From Glandiceps talaboti (lineage: Eukaryota; Hemichordata; Enteropneusta; Spengelidae), in NCBI RefSeq assembly GCF_964340395.1, contig NC_135552.1:11231194-11291193 (forward strand): 60,000 nucleotides of DNA, in the 5' to 3' direction. Position numbers and translations under genes: made by a program. Positions 10,380 to 23,900 of the stretch are shown here, piece by piece. Numbering within the stretch: position 1 is the stretch's first letter; every line of letters begins with the position of its first letter. Under the pieces are notes generated by a model that was given only the letters and a program-made list of their open reading frames with translations, was not told the DNA's origin and made no database searches.

Positions 10380-12630
10380 CGTTGTGTGTTTTATACAGCA
10401 TAAACAACAGAGTCCATTTAAATGTACATATTACTGCAACATGTATTCTTCTACTTACAGTACAAAATAAATATAGGCTAATAGTAACATTCTATGACTC
10501 AGTGTGTACAATGTATTACATCATATACTACATATCTACCTATGTGTCATGCCCTCCTGGTATGGAGGCAGTACCAGTTGCCAACTCTGGTAGTGGTCAG
10601 CGGCCAGTGCTGCCAACCCCAGGCCCCATTTTAGAGCCATTTTGACCAATATACCAATACCCCATTTTAGACCATTACAGAGATCAAATGTTTAGACCAA
10701 AATACATTTCCCTCAGGAGGCAGCATTTTGGAATTATGATTTGGTAAATGACAATTAATGGACTACATTTTTAGACGGAGCAATATCAAAATTAATGCAG
10801 TGGATCCCATTTTAGGCTCTTCAGCTAAAAAAAACCTAGACCAATGGGCTAGAGAATGCATCTCAAAGCCAGGGTGGCACACATGTCAAATAAGGGGAGT
10901 AGAGCTGCCCCCCCCCCCCCAGCGGTCATGCCATTGGCATCTTCAAAATTACATTTCAAATTGGCGTCAATATCATTTGTGCACTGAAACTGAATCTCTG
11001 AAGTCCATCCACCTTTTTTTTTAAATATTCAAAATAAATAAAATTATTGTTTTTCATCTTCATGAGGTATACGTAAGGTACATGCTATCCTTCTGAACTA
11101 GGAGCACTGTGGCTGTAACTGGAGAAGTGTCGTGAGTATTCAGCATTGTCTATAAAAGACATTGTATCTGTTAATTAGTGCTCAATATTATTATACATAG
11201 GTAGTGTAGTGGTAAGTTTCAATCTTGAGCATCAGCTTGGTTTTGAATCTGTAATCATGATCGCCGTTGAGGGCGCTGATTTTGGGTGCATACTCAAAAA
11301 TCAATTTGATTTGATTGTGTGTACAGCTACAAAAATGTGTTTATCCCAGGTAATGTAATACTATTCAGGGTGTACAATATTACGAGTAAGTTATTGTACC
11401 TAACACTTTAAAAAAAAATCAAAAACCATTTCAGTTGCAGCTAGTGCAGCTTTAAAACACTACCATAAATTTGATCTGTAAATTGGCATCATCTATTGAA
11501 AGAATAAGTAATAGTAAAAACTTGTTGGTAGAACCGTGTGGGGGGGTGGGGGGGGGTGGTGGTAATATGGTGGCAGGACATGAATGAAATACCAAGACAT
11601 CACATCCCTGAAGAAGACCTGAGGACTGAGCTTGAAAGCTAGGATTTATCCAAGTATTTTGTTGCAGCACTACAAAGTTTAGATTTATTTTGTAACTATT
11701 AATCTGTACAGACGAGTCTTCATCGTAAGAACGAAATTAGTCTATGCCCGCTTTCCTAGCTGGTCAAACATATATTTCATATGACATATTTGTATAAGTT
11801 TGTGAAAGAATGTAAACAGAGACCATATATATGTAGTGGGTTAATACAGCTGTATTTGTAACACTTTTGAAATTCAGTAATATATCCAATATATATATAC
11901 AGTACATAAATCCACAGCATTTTGCCCTATTGCATAGTGTCCATCTCTTTTCTACATGTCATACAAAATCAAAAATAATGCAGTCAAAATTGTTACAAAT
12001 CAAAAATACGATGAAATGACAGACCTCTTGAAAAGACCATGACCCAGCGTATGTGACATTGAAAATTTAACAAGTTTTTTTATCTTGACATTGAGAGTTG
12101 AAGGCTGGAAGAGAACTGGGTCACTGATTCACAATGGATTTCTTTCAAGTGTCCCATTTGAAATAAAAACCCTGGCATTGAGATGCTAAGTGGCGCTTTA
12201 GCCCCATCAAAACACTCTTATCACCATGGGAACTCAATAACATGTAGTATCCAAGTGTCACCAAATGTCATCAAAACAGGTGGTATTGTATTACACAATG
12301 CATGGTTTCAGTCAACAGAGATGATTTAATTTACAACATCTAGTTCTGACTATCTGACTTTAATAGTTGATACAAGTCTATCATGTATTTTGATCTCCTG
12401 TGGTTTGATTCCTCTTACACCACATTTTATTACATATGTACCAATGATTACTTGCACTGATGCATGCACATACTATTAGTATTTGCAGCGCAGTGCAATA
12501 CCGAAAATATTATTGCATACCTGCATATTAATGATATGTAAATGATGGTGCAATCATTCTTGTACATGAGAGCATGTGACAGCACAATGTCATTATTGTC
12601 GTTCGGTGTTTCAAGTAAACATATGTAATA
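10380..12630. other. Intergenic sequence with simple-sequence runs
   Basis: No gene is recognised. It holds a C-run near 10909-10921 and a G-rich stretch at 11538-11565. A segment at about 11608-11645 reads CCTGAAGAAGACCTGAGGAC, a style common in retroelement tails, but I could not confirm a family. Confidence 0.4.
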
Positions 12631-12639
12631 ATAACAAAA

Positions 12640-12800
12640 CCCCATGCCATGCGAGTGCCAGTGTGGGTACTCAAAGGTATTTGTACTCATGCTTGCAGTG
12701 TTTTCTGCTGCACTTTCACTCGCTACGGTCATGAAAGTACGGCCACATGGAACGCTGCAAGCACTTGAGCAAATACCCTGAATACGCCATACTTGCATTC
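12640..12800 (-). mobile_element. Decayed non-LTR retroelement tail fragment
   Basis: On the minus strand this reads MQVWRIQG, then CSVPCGRTFM, then [15 protein letters not shown]. This matches the segment at 27790-27900, where it follows a reverse transcriptase C-terminal motif. It is a short, truncated dispersed copy. Confidence 0.6.
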
Positions 12801-12809
12801 ACGCATCAT

Positions 12810-15800
12810 GAGGTTCTGTCGTATTATTGAATTCCATGGTACTATTAAAGTACATACAAAACTTTACAGCAAGGTTAAAACACAACAATTAACACAGTGT
12901 GTCAGGTTGTGGTAAATGTAACATTTCAAAGCAAATCCATTGTCAATGTCATATGTACAACACTATGTTCAAATTTGACACTCTGTTCCAGTGAACTTGA
13001 CATTTGTAGATTTACCAACGACGTGACTAATTTACATGTTAATTTGTGCACCAAAATAATTTCACTGAGAGAGAAAAACCAAGACTAAGAATTCATTCCA
13101 TCTTTACATTCATTATTTTAAGAGTCATTTACATATTAAACCTCACTTTTCAGATCGCAATTTTATCAGTAACATCAGTTGAAACATATATTGTAATTCT
13201 ATAGAACTGTTAGTACACACCTGCTTATACTTGTACAATAATATATTTTACATGTAAAAGAATGAAGTGTAATTTTTTTGAAATAGTACAAGTGAGTATC
13301 ATACACGGAATGACATATCAGTGCGTCATTCTGGATCAAAACTCACATTTTTGGGGGGTTTTGTATTATTTTTATTCATTCATCCAAGTGAAAGTTTCTA
13401 AAATATAAAGGCTGTCACCATCTAGGTATTGTAGTTATCTAACTCGGCTATTTCAGATTGTGTGTGAGTATACATACACTATGCTATGTATTCCTAATGT
13501 TTTTGTATGACATCAAGTGTATACTTGTGAAATATACACAATATTTATGTGTTTTTAATATAACATCAAAGTGTGTGTCATAAAGTTGGAAGACGATTGC
13601 TTTGCTGGAAATCTAACACTTCTAGTACTTTTAGCCTTAGGTTGCTTTAAAACAATTCTACATTACAATATGAAAGCAAGTTTTTGAGTAGAACCTCTAG
13701 CCTTGTTGGCTAGCTGCCACTAGAGGGCGTAGTAGATAGGTGTTGTTGGGTTGTTCAGAATTTTGAAATGCGCAACATACATGAATAATGAATGTCGTCT
13801 GGGCAAAAATCTTAATATAAAACACTGCTTCATTTGCTTGTTTGACATAGTAAACCAAACTCTTACTAACACTGTTACATTTTATTGTCTAGTTTCAACA
13901 AAAATCTTACCAATAACAGATATGTCAAGAAGACAACAAAATGTGGTAAAATGTTGGTAAGATTTTTGTCAAGCCAGACATTTTGTTTCAGGTCTTGTGA
14001 TTTTCGTTGTATTACTAAAGACTTGTCACACTTGAGGTCAAGCTGGCAGAATACACAAGTTTGTGCCATCAGAGTGAGACAGTTCAAGTGTGTTTCCCTT
14101 TATATCAAACATACATGTGTAAAAACCAATCCAGTAAGATTCACATAAGAATTCATGTAAGGATTGAATGAATATTCATGAATTCTGGGGGTTCATAATT
14201 ACAAATTAAATTTCTGCTAGAATCAACTCATTTTAAAAAAGACAACTCTCAAATTTTGACTCATGTCTTTGAGCAACGAAATGACGACAACCAAATGTAG
14301 TAAAATCTCTGGCCAAGCTGATGAAATGTCACTGAAAATTTACGAATTTCCTTCTAAGTTATTGTTTCGACTTTAATTGCAAGTGGAAATTTTCGTTTGT
14401 GCACTTGTAGGCTGTGACAACATATTCTACCATAACTAGTTTTTTGGGGTTTTTTTTAAAAAGGGGGTTATTTTTTTCTCTTGAAAAGATTTGTGCAGTC
14501 ATTCGTTGTAAAGAAATTTGCAGCCATTGTGAGCATCTTGTTAGTTTTTGTAAGGTGTTAAAAGTTTGTGTAAGAAGTCTAATAAAGAAGCAAAAATTGA
14601 ATAATTTAGTATAATGATGCTGATCTCTCTATTCTGGCCAACTACTCCAAAAAGTCAAACTTACACAACTCGTTTTTGCATGGAAAATGACAAAAGTACT
14701 AGTACTGTACTTTGAAATCAGTCAAAAAATTCAACAACAACAAATACTTAACAAATCTGGGTATAAAACCCAGCTCCTGTGTACAAATAGATATGATTAT
14801 TATGAGGTAATTAAATTGTCCCCTCCCAATCCAACCACTCCACCCCACCATATCTGGTTATTTGGAATGACCTCATCAGTTCGATTGATAAATTGATCTA
14901 TTCTACAGGGATGGTGGGGTGGATAAACAAGAGGGGCAAGCACAATCTCCTGAGTCATAACTGAATAAAACTACATACCACAAACAAACAAATACATCGC
15001 TGACATGCAACAAACAGATTCACTGTCAATTGGCAGCCAAGAAAAATTATCAAGTTATTCTTTACAATTCATTTTTGAACTTGGTTTTATTGTATCATAA
15101 TTTAGAAAACATTCATTTTTAGAGGTGTTAGCCTTAGCTCCATAGGATCAGTACAACAAATGTTAAATTTTCAAACCAAAGACACTAGTTGGTCAGCCCA
15201 CCAAATATATATTACAATCGGTTACTTTGGTAAGAATCTTTCTCTCTCTCTAATTCTGGGGAACAGACCATGGAATTGTCAAGTTTTACACAAACATTTC
15301 TGACTGAAGTAGATAACATCAAAATATATATATCAATTAGTTTCCTTTGATAACGTTTTTTGCTAAGATTTTAAACCTTGGTATAGAACAGATCAGAGTA
15401 AACATTGTAAATGTTTCACAGATTTCTAATATATTGAACGATGTAATGTTGGCATGGAAAGCTGGTAAATTGACTGATGAATTTTAGTCAAAGTTTACCC
15501 TCTTTAATACCACCCCTTCACAAAATCACACTTTGATGTTGTCTACATATTTTACAGTTGAGCAATGTCTGTAACAAACGACAATTCTATGTTCTTTGGA
15601 GAGAAAATGAGAAACCATTTACCCGTTTTTAAACTTTGCCAGTATCTTTCTGGTGCAAACATAAATTTAACAATGAGTGCGTACGTATGAACATAGAAAA
15701 GGGCATACAGATATATTGTAAACTTTATGATAATGGACTTTGTTTTAGGGAATACTCTGTTCAAAACATGTTCTCGTATCCTCCAAAATCATATTTCAAA

Positions 15801-16760
15801 ATAGAGTACATACTTCTCTATAATAATCATTTCATTGTAAACCCCTTTTCATGCCCTCCAATGAATTAATTATAGAGAGGTTACAGAATTAATAACTGTT
15901 TTACTTTTCTTAGCTTCTCAAAAAGTCAAAGGTCAAAGTAGAGATTCAACCATTTTAATGGCTATAATCTGAAGTTAATACACAAGAAATGGTCCTGAAA
16001 GAATTACTGCTGGGTACACTGCAAACATTTCTACTGCATTTGAGCATAATGTTAAAAGAAAACCCACCTCCAGTTGTAGAAAACATAAATTTCAACAAAT
16101 AGCCCCTCTATATGCATACAAAAATGGAATCGCCAACAGTACTTGAGCAGATATTGACTATTCCATTATAAACCGTAGGGGAGGACATGCAAATACTAAG
16201 GAGTTATCCTGAGCATATATTGAATACCTGACAATCCCTGACATACCATACATATATATTGATTGTGCACTTACAAAGACATAGATTACAAATTTTTTGG
16301 CAACTTTTCGGAAGTTATTATTTTTAACGTAGAAACACCTCACAAGTACAAAAATATTATCCAATTGAATTTTGCTCAATTTTCAAATAGGTAAATCAGT
16401 GTATCACGAATTAAATCATTCACTTGCATGCACCTTTAGTGTGAATCTACTAAAAACAAAAGCATTTTAAAGTTCTACCATTGGTGGCACCCTTTACAAT
16501 TGCTCGACTGCATTGTGCCAGGCATAGTACTCCATATATATACTACACTGTACACCCTTAAAGGGCAATATTTTGGTAACACTGAATGCTGTCGTATTTC
16601 TTTATTTACAATTTGTACATCTCAAGGCAAACATTTTCATCATCTTGTTGTACATTAGTAGGTAGAAAGATGCGGTAATCAAGAAGTACAATCTGCCACA
16701 AGGATTTGCCCTAAAATTGACATTTACTGTGGCAACCAATCAAGTACATCCAGAACATCA
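12810..16760. other. Intergenic sequence, mostly unremarkable
   Basis: No gene is recognised on either strand. One perfect 16-bp inverted repeat lies at 13898-13913 and 13954-13969 (ACAAAAATCTTACCAA). A short TAGCC/ACTAGAGGGCG segment near 13700-13735 resembles transposon ends but is too short to classify. Confidence 0.45.
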
Positions 16761-16766
16761 GCGTTG

Positions 16767-16900
16767 TATGTATGTATGTATGTATGTATGTATGTATGTA
16801 TGTATGTATGTATGTATGTATGTATGTATGCATGCGTGTGTGTGTGTGTGTGTATGCACACACACACATGCACACGTGCGCGCACACACACACACACGCA
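16767..16900. repeat. Compound microsatellite (TATG)n (TG)n (CA)n
   Basis: About 15 TATG/GTAT units followed by TG and then CA/CG dinucleotides. TG followed by CA makes the locus partly self-complementary. Confidence 0.93.
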
Positions 16901-17289
16901 TCAGAGTTCTGGCAAAAAAAGGGCCTAAAATCCACGCAAACTATCGAGAAAGAGAGAAAAAGCTGTCACATGAAATGCACATATTTTATTCCATAAATTC
17001 TGATACCATGGTAATTTATTTGAGAATCAAACATGTTGGGCCCCTAAAACTCAAGATGTCATGGATTCAATTTACATACTTACCAAAGGAATGTATTGTA
17101 TTTTATGTCTTGAAAATTATATACATCATGAATATAAATGAACATTTACAAAACCAAATAATCAACAGCTATGTGTCTAAAAACAGACCAAACTGGCCTC
17201 TATAGCAATATTTCAGTGAAGTTATCTTGTATGTGTTTTATTAGAATATTTACACACAAAATTCCATTTTCTCTGTATATATCACCATG

Positions 17290-17295
17290 TTTATT
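17290..17295 (-). terminator. Candidate poly(A) signal of the ANKRD28-family gene
   Basis: TTTATT on the + strand gives AATAAA on the - strand, about 350 nt downstream of the stop at 17644. The position is plausible for a 3'UTR end, but the hexamer is common in AT-rich DNA. Confidence 0.35.
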
Positions 17296-17643
17296 TATCT
17301 TGTACATATTATTTGGTGAGGTTCTTCAAGTGCACTTCATTTCGTATCAGTTTGGAGTTGCTTTTCTTGGACTTTTTTTTTTATCAAATTTCTCGCTCAG
17401 AATCAGAGCATGAATCAGAATTCCCTGTTATATTGTCTCTCCAACCATTGATATTGACTCTTTGTTTGATCTTGCATAGTCTGACGTTGCTTGGATCATG
17501 CTGGAATTTCTTGTCACATTGATCAGTTTCACCTGCTCTGCCCCCTCATTTACATTCATCCACCCCTCTGTTCATAATAAGCCCACCTTATTTCAATGGG
17601 AAGTCTGTACTAATTTCAATTTACAGGTAGTGTCAGGATCTTA

Positions 17644-17870
17644 TCAGTACGTTTCCGAATCTGAGTCAGCATAGCTTTCAGCCCTGCTACTGTTCTCTGG
17701 AGTATCCGATCCGAGTGTCCGTGTTCTTGACAGCTCCCCTGTCATGGCTAGTGCTATTCTGGAGTTGTTAGTACTACCTGGTGAGGCAAACGGCATCATG
17801 TTGGCAAGAATAAGAGCCAAACAGTCTGCCACCTGAGAACTGGAGGCACAACTCAGGGCTGGAGTATATC
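17644..17870 (-). CDS. ANKRD28: ANKRD28-family terminal exon
   Basis: [37 protein letters not shown], then a Ser/Thr-rich disordered tail ending [10 protein letters not shown] and TGA (17644-17646). The family end motif DSDSETY is intact, although the tail before it is shorter than in human ANKRD28. Confidence 0.96.
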
Positions 17871-20772
17871 CTGTCAAAGAATAAAAGAAAATGAAAACTC
17901 CATCAAAGTGGCAAAAATCCAGCCAAAATTGGCCAAGTGAAAAATTTCAGCTAATAAAATTCTCTATTGATTTCCATTGGTCGAACAGACTAACACCTCA
18001 TAAACGTAGGAGTCTCAATATGGTGTTTAATAGTGTATGTGTCCTGAACTACTGATAATTTGGTAGTCTAGATACAATGTTTAATAGTCTATGTGTCATG
18101 GACTATTGATAATTTGGTAGTCTAGATACAATGTTTAGTAGTCTATGTGTCCTGGACTACTGCTAATTTGGTAATCTAGATACAATGTTTAGTAATCTAT
18201 GTGCCTTGGACTACTGCTAATTTGGTAATCTAGATACAATGTTTAGTAATCTATGTGCCTTGGACTACTACTAATTTGGTAATCTAGATACAATGTATAG
18301 TAATCTTTGTGTCCTGGTCTACTGCTAATTTGATAGTCTAGATACAATGTATAGTAGTCTATGTGTCCTGGTCTACTGCTAATTTGGTAATCTAGATACA
18401 ATGTTTAGTAGTCTATGTGCCCTGGACTACTCCAAATTTCTAGCCCTGCTAACTTTCACTGATCATGCCACTGGGAACTTCTTTTCTATTCAATGTATGT
18501 AGACATACTGATTTAAAAAAAACTAAAAATGTTGTTCTTCCACTGAATGACAATGTTATAACCTCACCATGCTCATCTACAGCCAAGACACTAGCACCTT
18601 TTGAGATGAGTTCCTGCACTACTGGTACAAGACCATTACGAGCTGCTATATGCAGAGGACTACAGGGGAGAAAACAGACAAGAAAATAATTATATTTTAT
18701 TCCCCCAAATTATTCTTCGTTCAGTCAAGGAAAATATGAGTGACTTAAGGGGCTTTGTCACTATGAGTATTTTCTAGCTGAATGAAAAAAACATTTTGGG
18801 GAGTAATATAATTATACCATCACCAGTAATATCAAAGAAAAAAATAGGGAAAGTAATGAAAATTTTGAACGTTTTGATTCATATTTCAAACAAAACAGAA
18901 TCAATGATGTAGACACCTGTTGTCATGACAGAATGACCAGAGTATATACAGTTGTATTCCATATTTTTTGTTCAACTTGACACGTGCATGGTATAAATAT
19001 CATTGACAAAAACCAAGATGTATTAAATCAAGAGATGTACGGTCTTTTAACATCTTGGAATTTTTTGTTGACATTTTGGGTTTTGTCGTTTACTTGCATT
19101 CACATCAGTGTTGAGTTGAAGAATGATAAAGATGTTGTGTGCTTCCTAGAATTATTTTTACAACTTTGTAATGAGCAATAATGGGAGTACCCACAGTATT
19201 TTTTTATATCAGAGTATTCACAAATAGAGACCAACTTAAACAGACGAGAGAACAAACTATCATAAAAGTTAATGTCACATCAATCGATAACAAATACAAA
19301 TTTAACGAAATGAAAATTCCATGTATGTTATCTCACCATTGTCCTTTACTGTTTGCTAGGTTTATTAGGGATACATGCTCTATCTTCTCCAACACCAGCA
19401 AGGCACATGTGGTGTTACCCTGAAAAATCAAAGTACACAGAAAATGTCACAGACAAACCAAACTAGCTTGCTAAATAATGGTTCAATATTACAGGAAAAG
19501 TCAGACTTATTTCTGTCCTTAGTACACTTGTATTGATTACTGCTATTGGCTTACCTAATATGAATTTGGGTGATAAAATAGCACCTCCTTAAGTTTCTCA
19601 ACATTGAAATCTTATTAAGAAGCCCTACTGCACTTGTCATGTGTTCAGCCATTTTTGGAATTTCTTGCAAGGGTTTATGGGTAAAACCTCTGGTGATGAC
19701 ATCACATTTATCACAATCTCTTTGTTTTGACAAATACAAAGAGTGTTAAGATGAATTTGAACCTATTTATAGCTATATGAGTGAGCCTAGAGTGGTTTAC
19801 CTGGTTACATGCAGCATGAAGGGCTGTGTTCTTGTCTTCATCTGCGAGAGTTATGTCAGCGCCAGCACTGTTTACAAGCATTTCTGTGACAAGACAAGAA
19901 AACATGGTATTAAAGAAACATCAAACTAGTTTTTACATACATCAGATAGGATGATAGACTGGTATACATGTATTACTAAATGACTAAAGTGAAACCATCT
20001 TCACCTAGGACACCTATGATATTGAGAAGTCTCTTGAAACCATTCTTAACCTAGTCTACATGTGAACATGCATGATTTCCATAGCTGTATTGTTATGTGT
20101 AAATACAAACTGTCCAACCTGAGATAAGGTATGTCTACATGTAAATGGGGGACTACAGACAGATACTTACCTACAGCACCAGCTGATCCATTCTCTGATG
20201 CCAGGATAAGTGGAGTTTTACCCACAGTGTCTGATATGTTGACTTCAGCACCATTACTTAGTAAAAGTTGTAGACATTCAATCTGGTCATTAAAGGATGC
20301 TGCATGTAATGGAGTCCTATAAATAACGAAAAATATATTTAATTAAATTGAATGATATTACGTATCATTGACTGACATTGACACTGATGGTATCAAGTGA
20401 ATTCATTGAGTGACACTGCATGTAATGAAGTCCTACAAGCATCAATGAGATATGATGTAATATATTCAAGTTTTTCATCACTATGGTGGTGATAAGTGCT
20501 CATACAGTCAAGGTCATACTAGCAAAGACTGAAAAGAAGTGCAACTACATAGACAAACATAGGATGTCTGATATAACACTGGACTTCTAACTAATACCTA
20601 AAATTGTCTAAACTAAACACATACACACACATGATAAAATGCAAAGTTTAAAAAAAATACCACTTATGAGAAAATGCTTATATGTGTCTGCTCACAAATG
20701 AATACTAATATTTACTGATGTGAATTGACAAGGAACATACAGAAAATACCCCCCTCCAAACAACAAACATAT

Positions 20773-20824
<52 letters not shown>

Positions 20825-20839
20825 GCACGCACGCGCACG

Positions 20840-20932
<93 letters not shown>

Positions 20933-23900
20933 CAGCTACCAAATACTTCAATAACAACAACAATGAAATACTTGCAAAATATTGTAAAACTTTGAAGTGT
21001 AATTCTATTCTTACCTTCCTTTCTGGTCTTGTCCATTTACAATCTTGTCTCCAAGTGCTTCTAGTAACAACTCACCACATGTTTCATTGTCATTCAGACT
21101 GAAGAACAAAAAGCATCAATAAATATTAATTTTTGTCACAAAAATTACTACACCACACACACATGCCAGGTTGAATAAGGGGCTTCATACTTTTAGGCCC
21201 CCGAGATCACTTGTATTTTTCTTGCCTGAATGAAGAACAAAATTGGGGATGATATAGTACATACATACTGGTGTGATCCCTATCAAAGGATTGGCTTCAC
21301 AATGATAAAGAAATCATAACTTCCAGGTTTTAGGTCCAGAAGAAGAATAAAGAGACATGGTTATTTCTATATCAATACAAACAAGAATAACATTTCAATG
21401 TTCAACAATGACTTCTCCCATAGACAGTGTCTCAACTGTCTATGCTTTTCCAAAACAGTTTCATTACTCTGAAAGTAATGTTAGTGATGATGATGAAATA
21501 CAAACATTAACTTATCACACGTTTACTGTAATCATTTTTTTCTACCTTCAAGTTCATGGTTTGATTGCTACGCCTAGTATACAGACTACATATCAAGTTG
21601 TCCATGGTTTGGATAAAAGGTAAGACTTGGAAATATAAACTTACACTGCACAGTGAAGAGGAGAGAATGTATTGCCTTCAAAGTAAATGCTTTGGTCTTG
21701 TTCTAGAAGGAGTTCCACACAGCTCTCATGACCTATAGTATTATGAATATAAACATTAGAAACATACTATCATTTATCTCTCTAGGATGCATCTAGGCAG
21801 TCACAAACTTCTTTAATTTTTTGTCATTTCAATTTTAAACAGCATTGCTGTCAAAACAGTAGTTGAAGTACAGGATTTCGCAAAATAGACAAATATTTAA
21901 GATCTTTGGTGATATTTGAGTTCCACTGTAACCAACATTATACTATCCAATAGTTCTAGTACTCTTGTCTCTTAAGAAGTGAAACACAAGTTCTGTGACA
22001 GTGAGCCCTTCATTACTCATGACAATTTCAGTATAAAATTAAAATCACTCAAAAGGACTTTCACAAACTCATGTATACGAGAAACTAAGATCAATATGTT
22101 AAAGAGTAATGCCAGTCCCAGAAATAAAGTCATTTATGTGAACTTGGGGTTCTGGAGAGTCATGTCATGGCTTATTCATGACCCATATGAGCTATCATTT
22201 TTAGTCAAAATGACATGCATATTCATGACCCTTATTGCCTTCAGTGAAAATGACATGAATATTCATTGTTCAATCACTGCATACACATTTCTACTGACTC
22301 CAATGAGGCAGTGTGGCCCACAACAAAGATCCCCAAATGAGGCAGAAGTTCAAATTGATGTTTTTCTGAAATCATATGTAATGTAGGTTATGTAAAACCA
22401 TGAAATAATTCTCAAGAACCCAAAGTTTATGGAAATGCCTTTCTTTCCTGGAGTGGTATTTCCCTTTAAGGAAACATTCTTTGTCAGGACAAAACAGAGT
22501 ATGGTAAGACTTGAAAACAAGTCATTCCTATTATACACTCACCATTATAGCAAGCCCAATGTAATGGTGTGTAGTTTTGATTGTCAACCACATTATCACA
22601 ACCAGCCTGTATTAATGCACCTAGCATACCAACATGGCCACATGCTGCTGCCATGTGTGATGGTGTGCGACCTTTGACATCACGACATGATGGGTCAGCA
22701 TGGTGTTGTAACAAGGCATCTACACATTCTTCATGACCATTGGCAGACTGGAAATAAAAGGAAAATTGAAAGACACACTTATTATTTGGTACAAAGTTTC
22801 TCAGAAACAATTACTCTTTTGGTACACTAAGGTTACTTACACCTCTAAGTAAGGCTGTCCTGTGGTAGATATATATCAACAGCATTAACATCCACACACT
22901 AGCCTAGCAGGAGTAAAATCCAGTGCTAACTATCACAACTTGGTAACAGGACAACCCCCCCCCCCCCCCCCCCCCCCCGGACAAACAGGGTCCTACAGGG
23001 GCGTTTGTCCGGGGGGAGTTTGTCCTAGAACCTCACAACTTATAAAGTGGTGTGGTATAAAGATAAGGTACCTTACCACATTGGTAAGTTTACTTACCCC
23101 TCTATGTAAGGCTGTCCTGTGGTAGACATCATGAGCATTGACATTAGCACCTTGACCTAGTAGTAGTAATGTACAGTCTATATGACCATTAGCTACAGCT
23201 ATCATTAGAGGACTTCTACGTTGTTCATCTAAACAATCAACAATACTTTGACTGTCTGCATTCTGTATTAATATCCGTAGACATTCTGTGTGTCCATTAT
23301 ACCCTGGTAACAAAGAAATTAAATCATCATTATCAAACAATGTTACAATTGGTTTGTGTTCAAGTGTAAAAAAAAATAGCAAGATAACTCATCAATTCAG
23401 GTTAGTTAATCAATTCATCTAATTCTGGTTAGCCCAAAACTGCTTTTGAAGCTTTCAGTTGACTAACTATTTAAAACATGAGAGGTGTCTAGATTTCAAT
23501 AAAATCTTTTCAAAATCTTTTCTCAAAGTGAAGGCAATTTGTGGTACCTTTTTCGAGTATGTCATCAAATTCGAATTCTGCTTTGGGAAGGAAAAAGACT
23601 TTAGAACAATCCTGGCATTTGCCAACGAACAGAGGACTGAGATTGGTGACTTTTCTAATAATTTCTGTACTGTAATGTACCACAGTGTACTGCACAGTGA
23701 TGTGATGTGATGTGATGTGATGTGATGTGATGTGATGCGGTGAGGTGTGGTGTGTTGTGGTGTGTTGTGGTGTGGTGTGGAGTGGTGTGTTGTGTTGTGT
23801 TGTGTTGTGTTGTGTTGTGTTGTGTTGTGTTGTGTTGTGTTGTGTTGTGTTGTGGTGTGTTGTGTTGTGTTGTGTTGTGTTGTGTTGTGTGATGTGATGT

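Noticed and set aside
20692-21102. Open frames of poly Cys-Val or Thr-His over the CA repeat
   Set aside because: They are direct translations of a dinucleotide repeat and have no independent support as coding.
22832-22915. Mutually exclusive alternative exon of the ankyrin gene
   Set aside because: An indel breaks the frame and only the 3' end of the exon is present, with no acceptor; a decayed duplication fits better.
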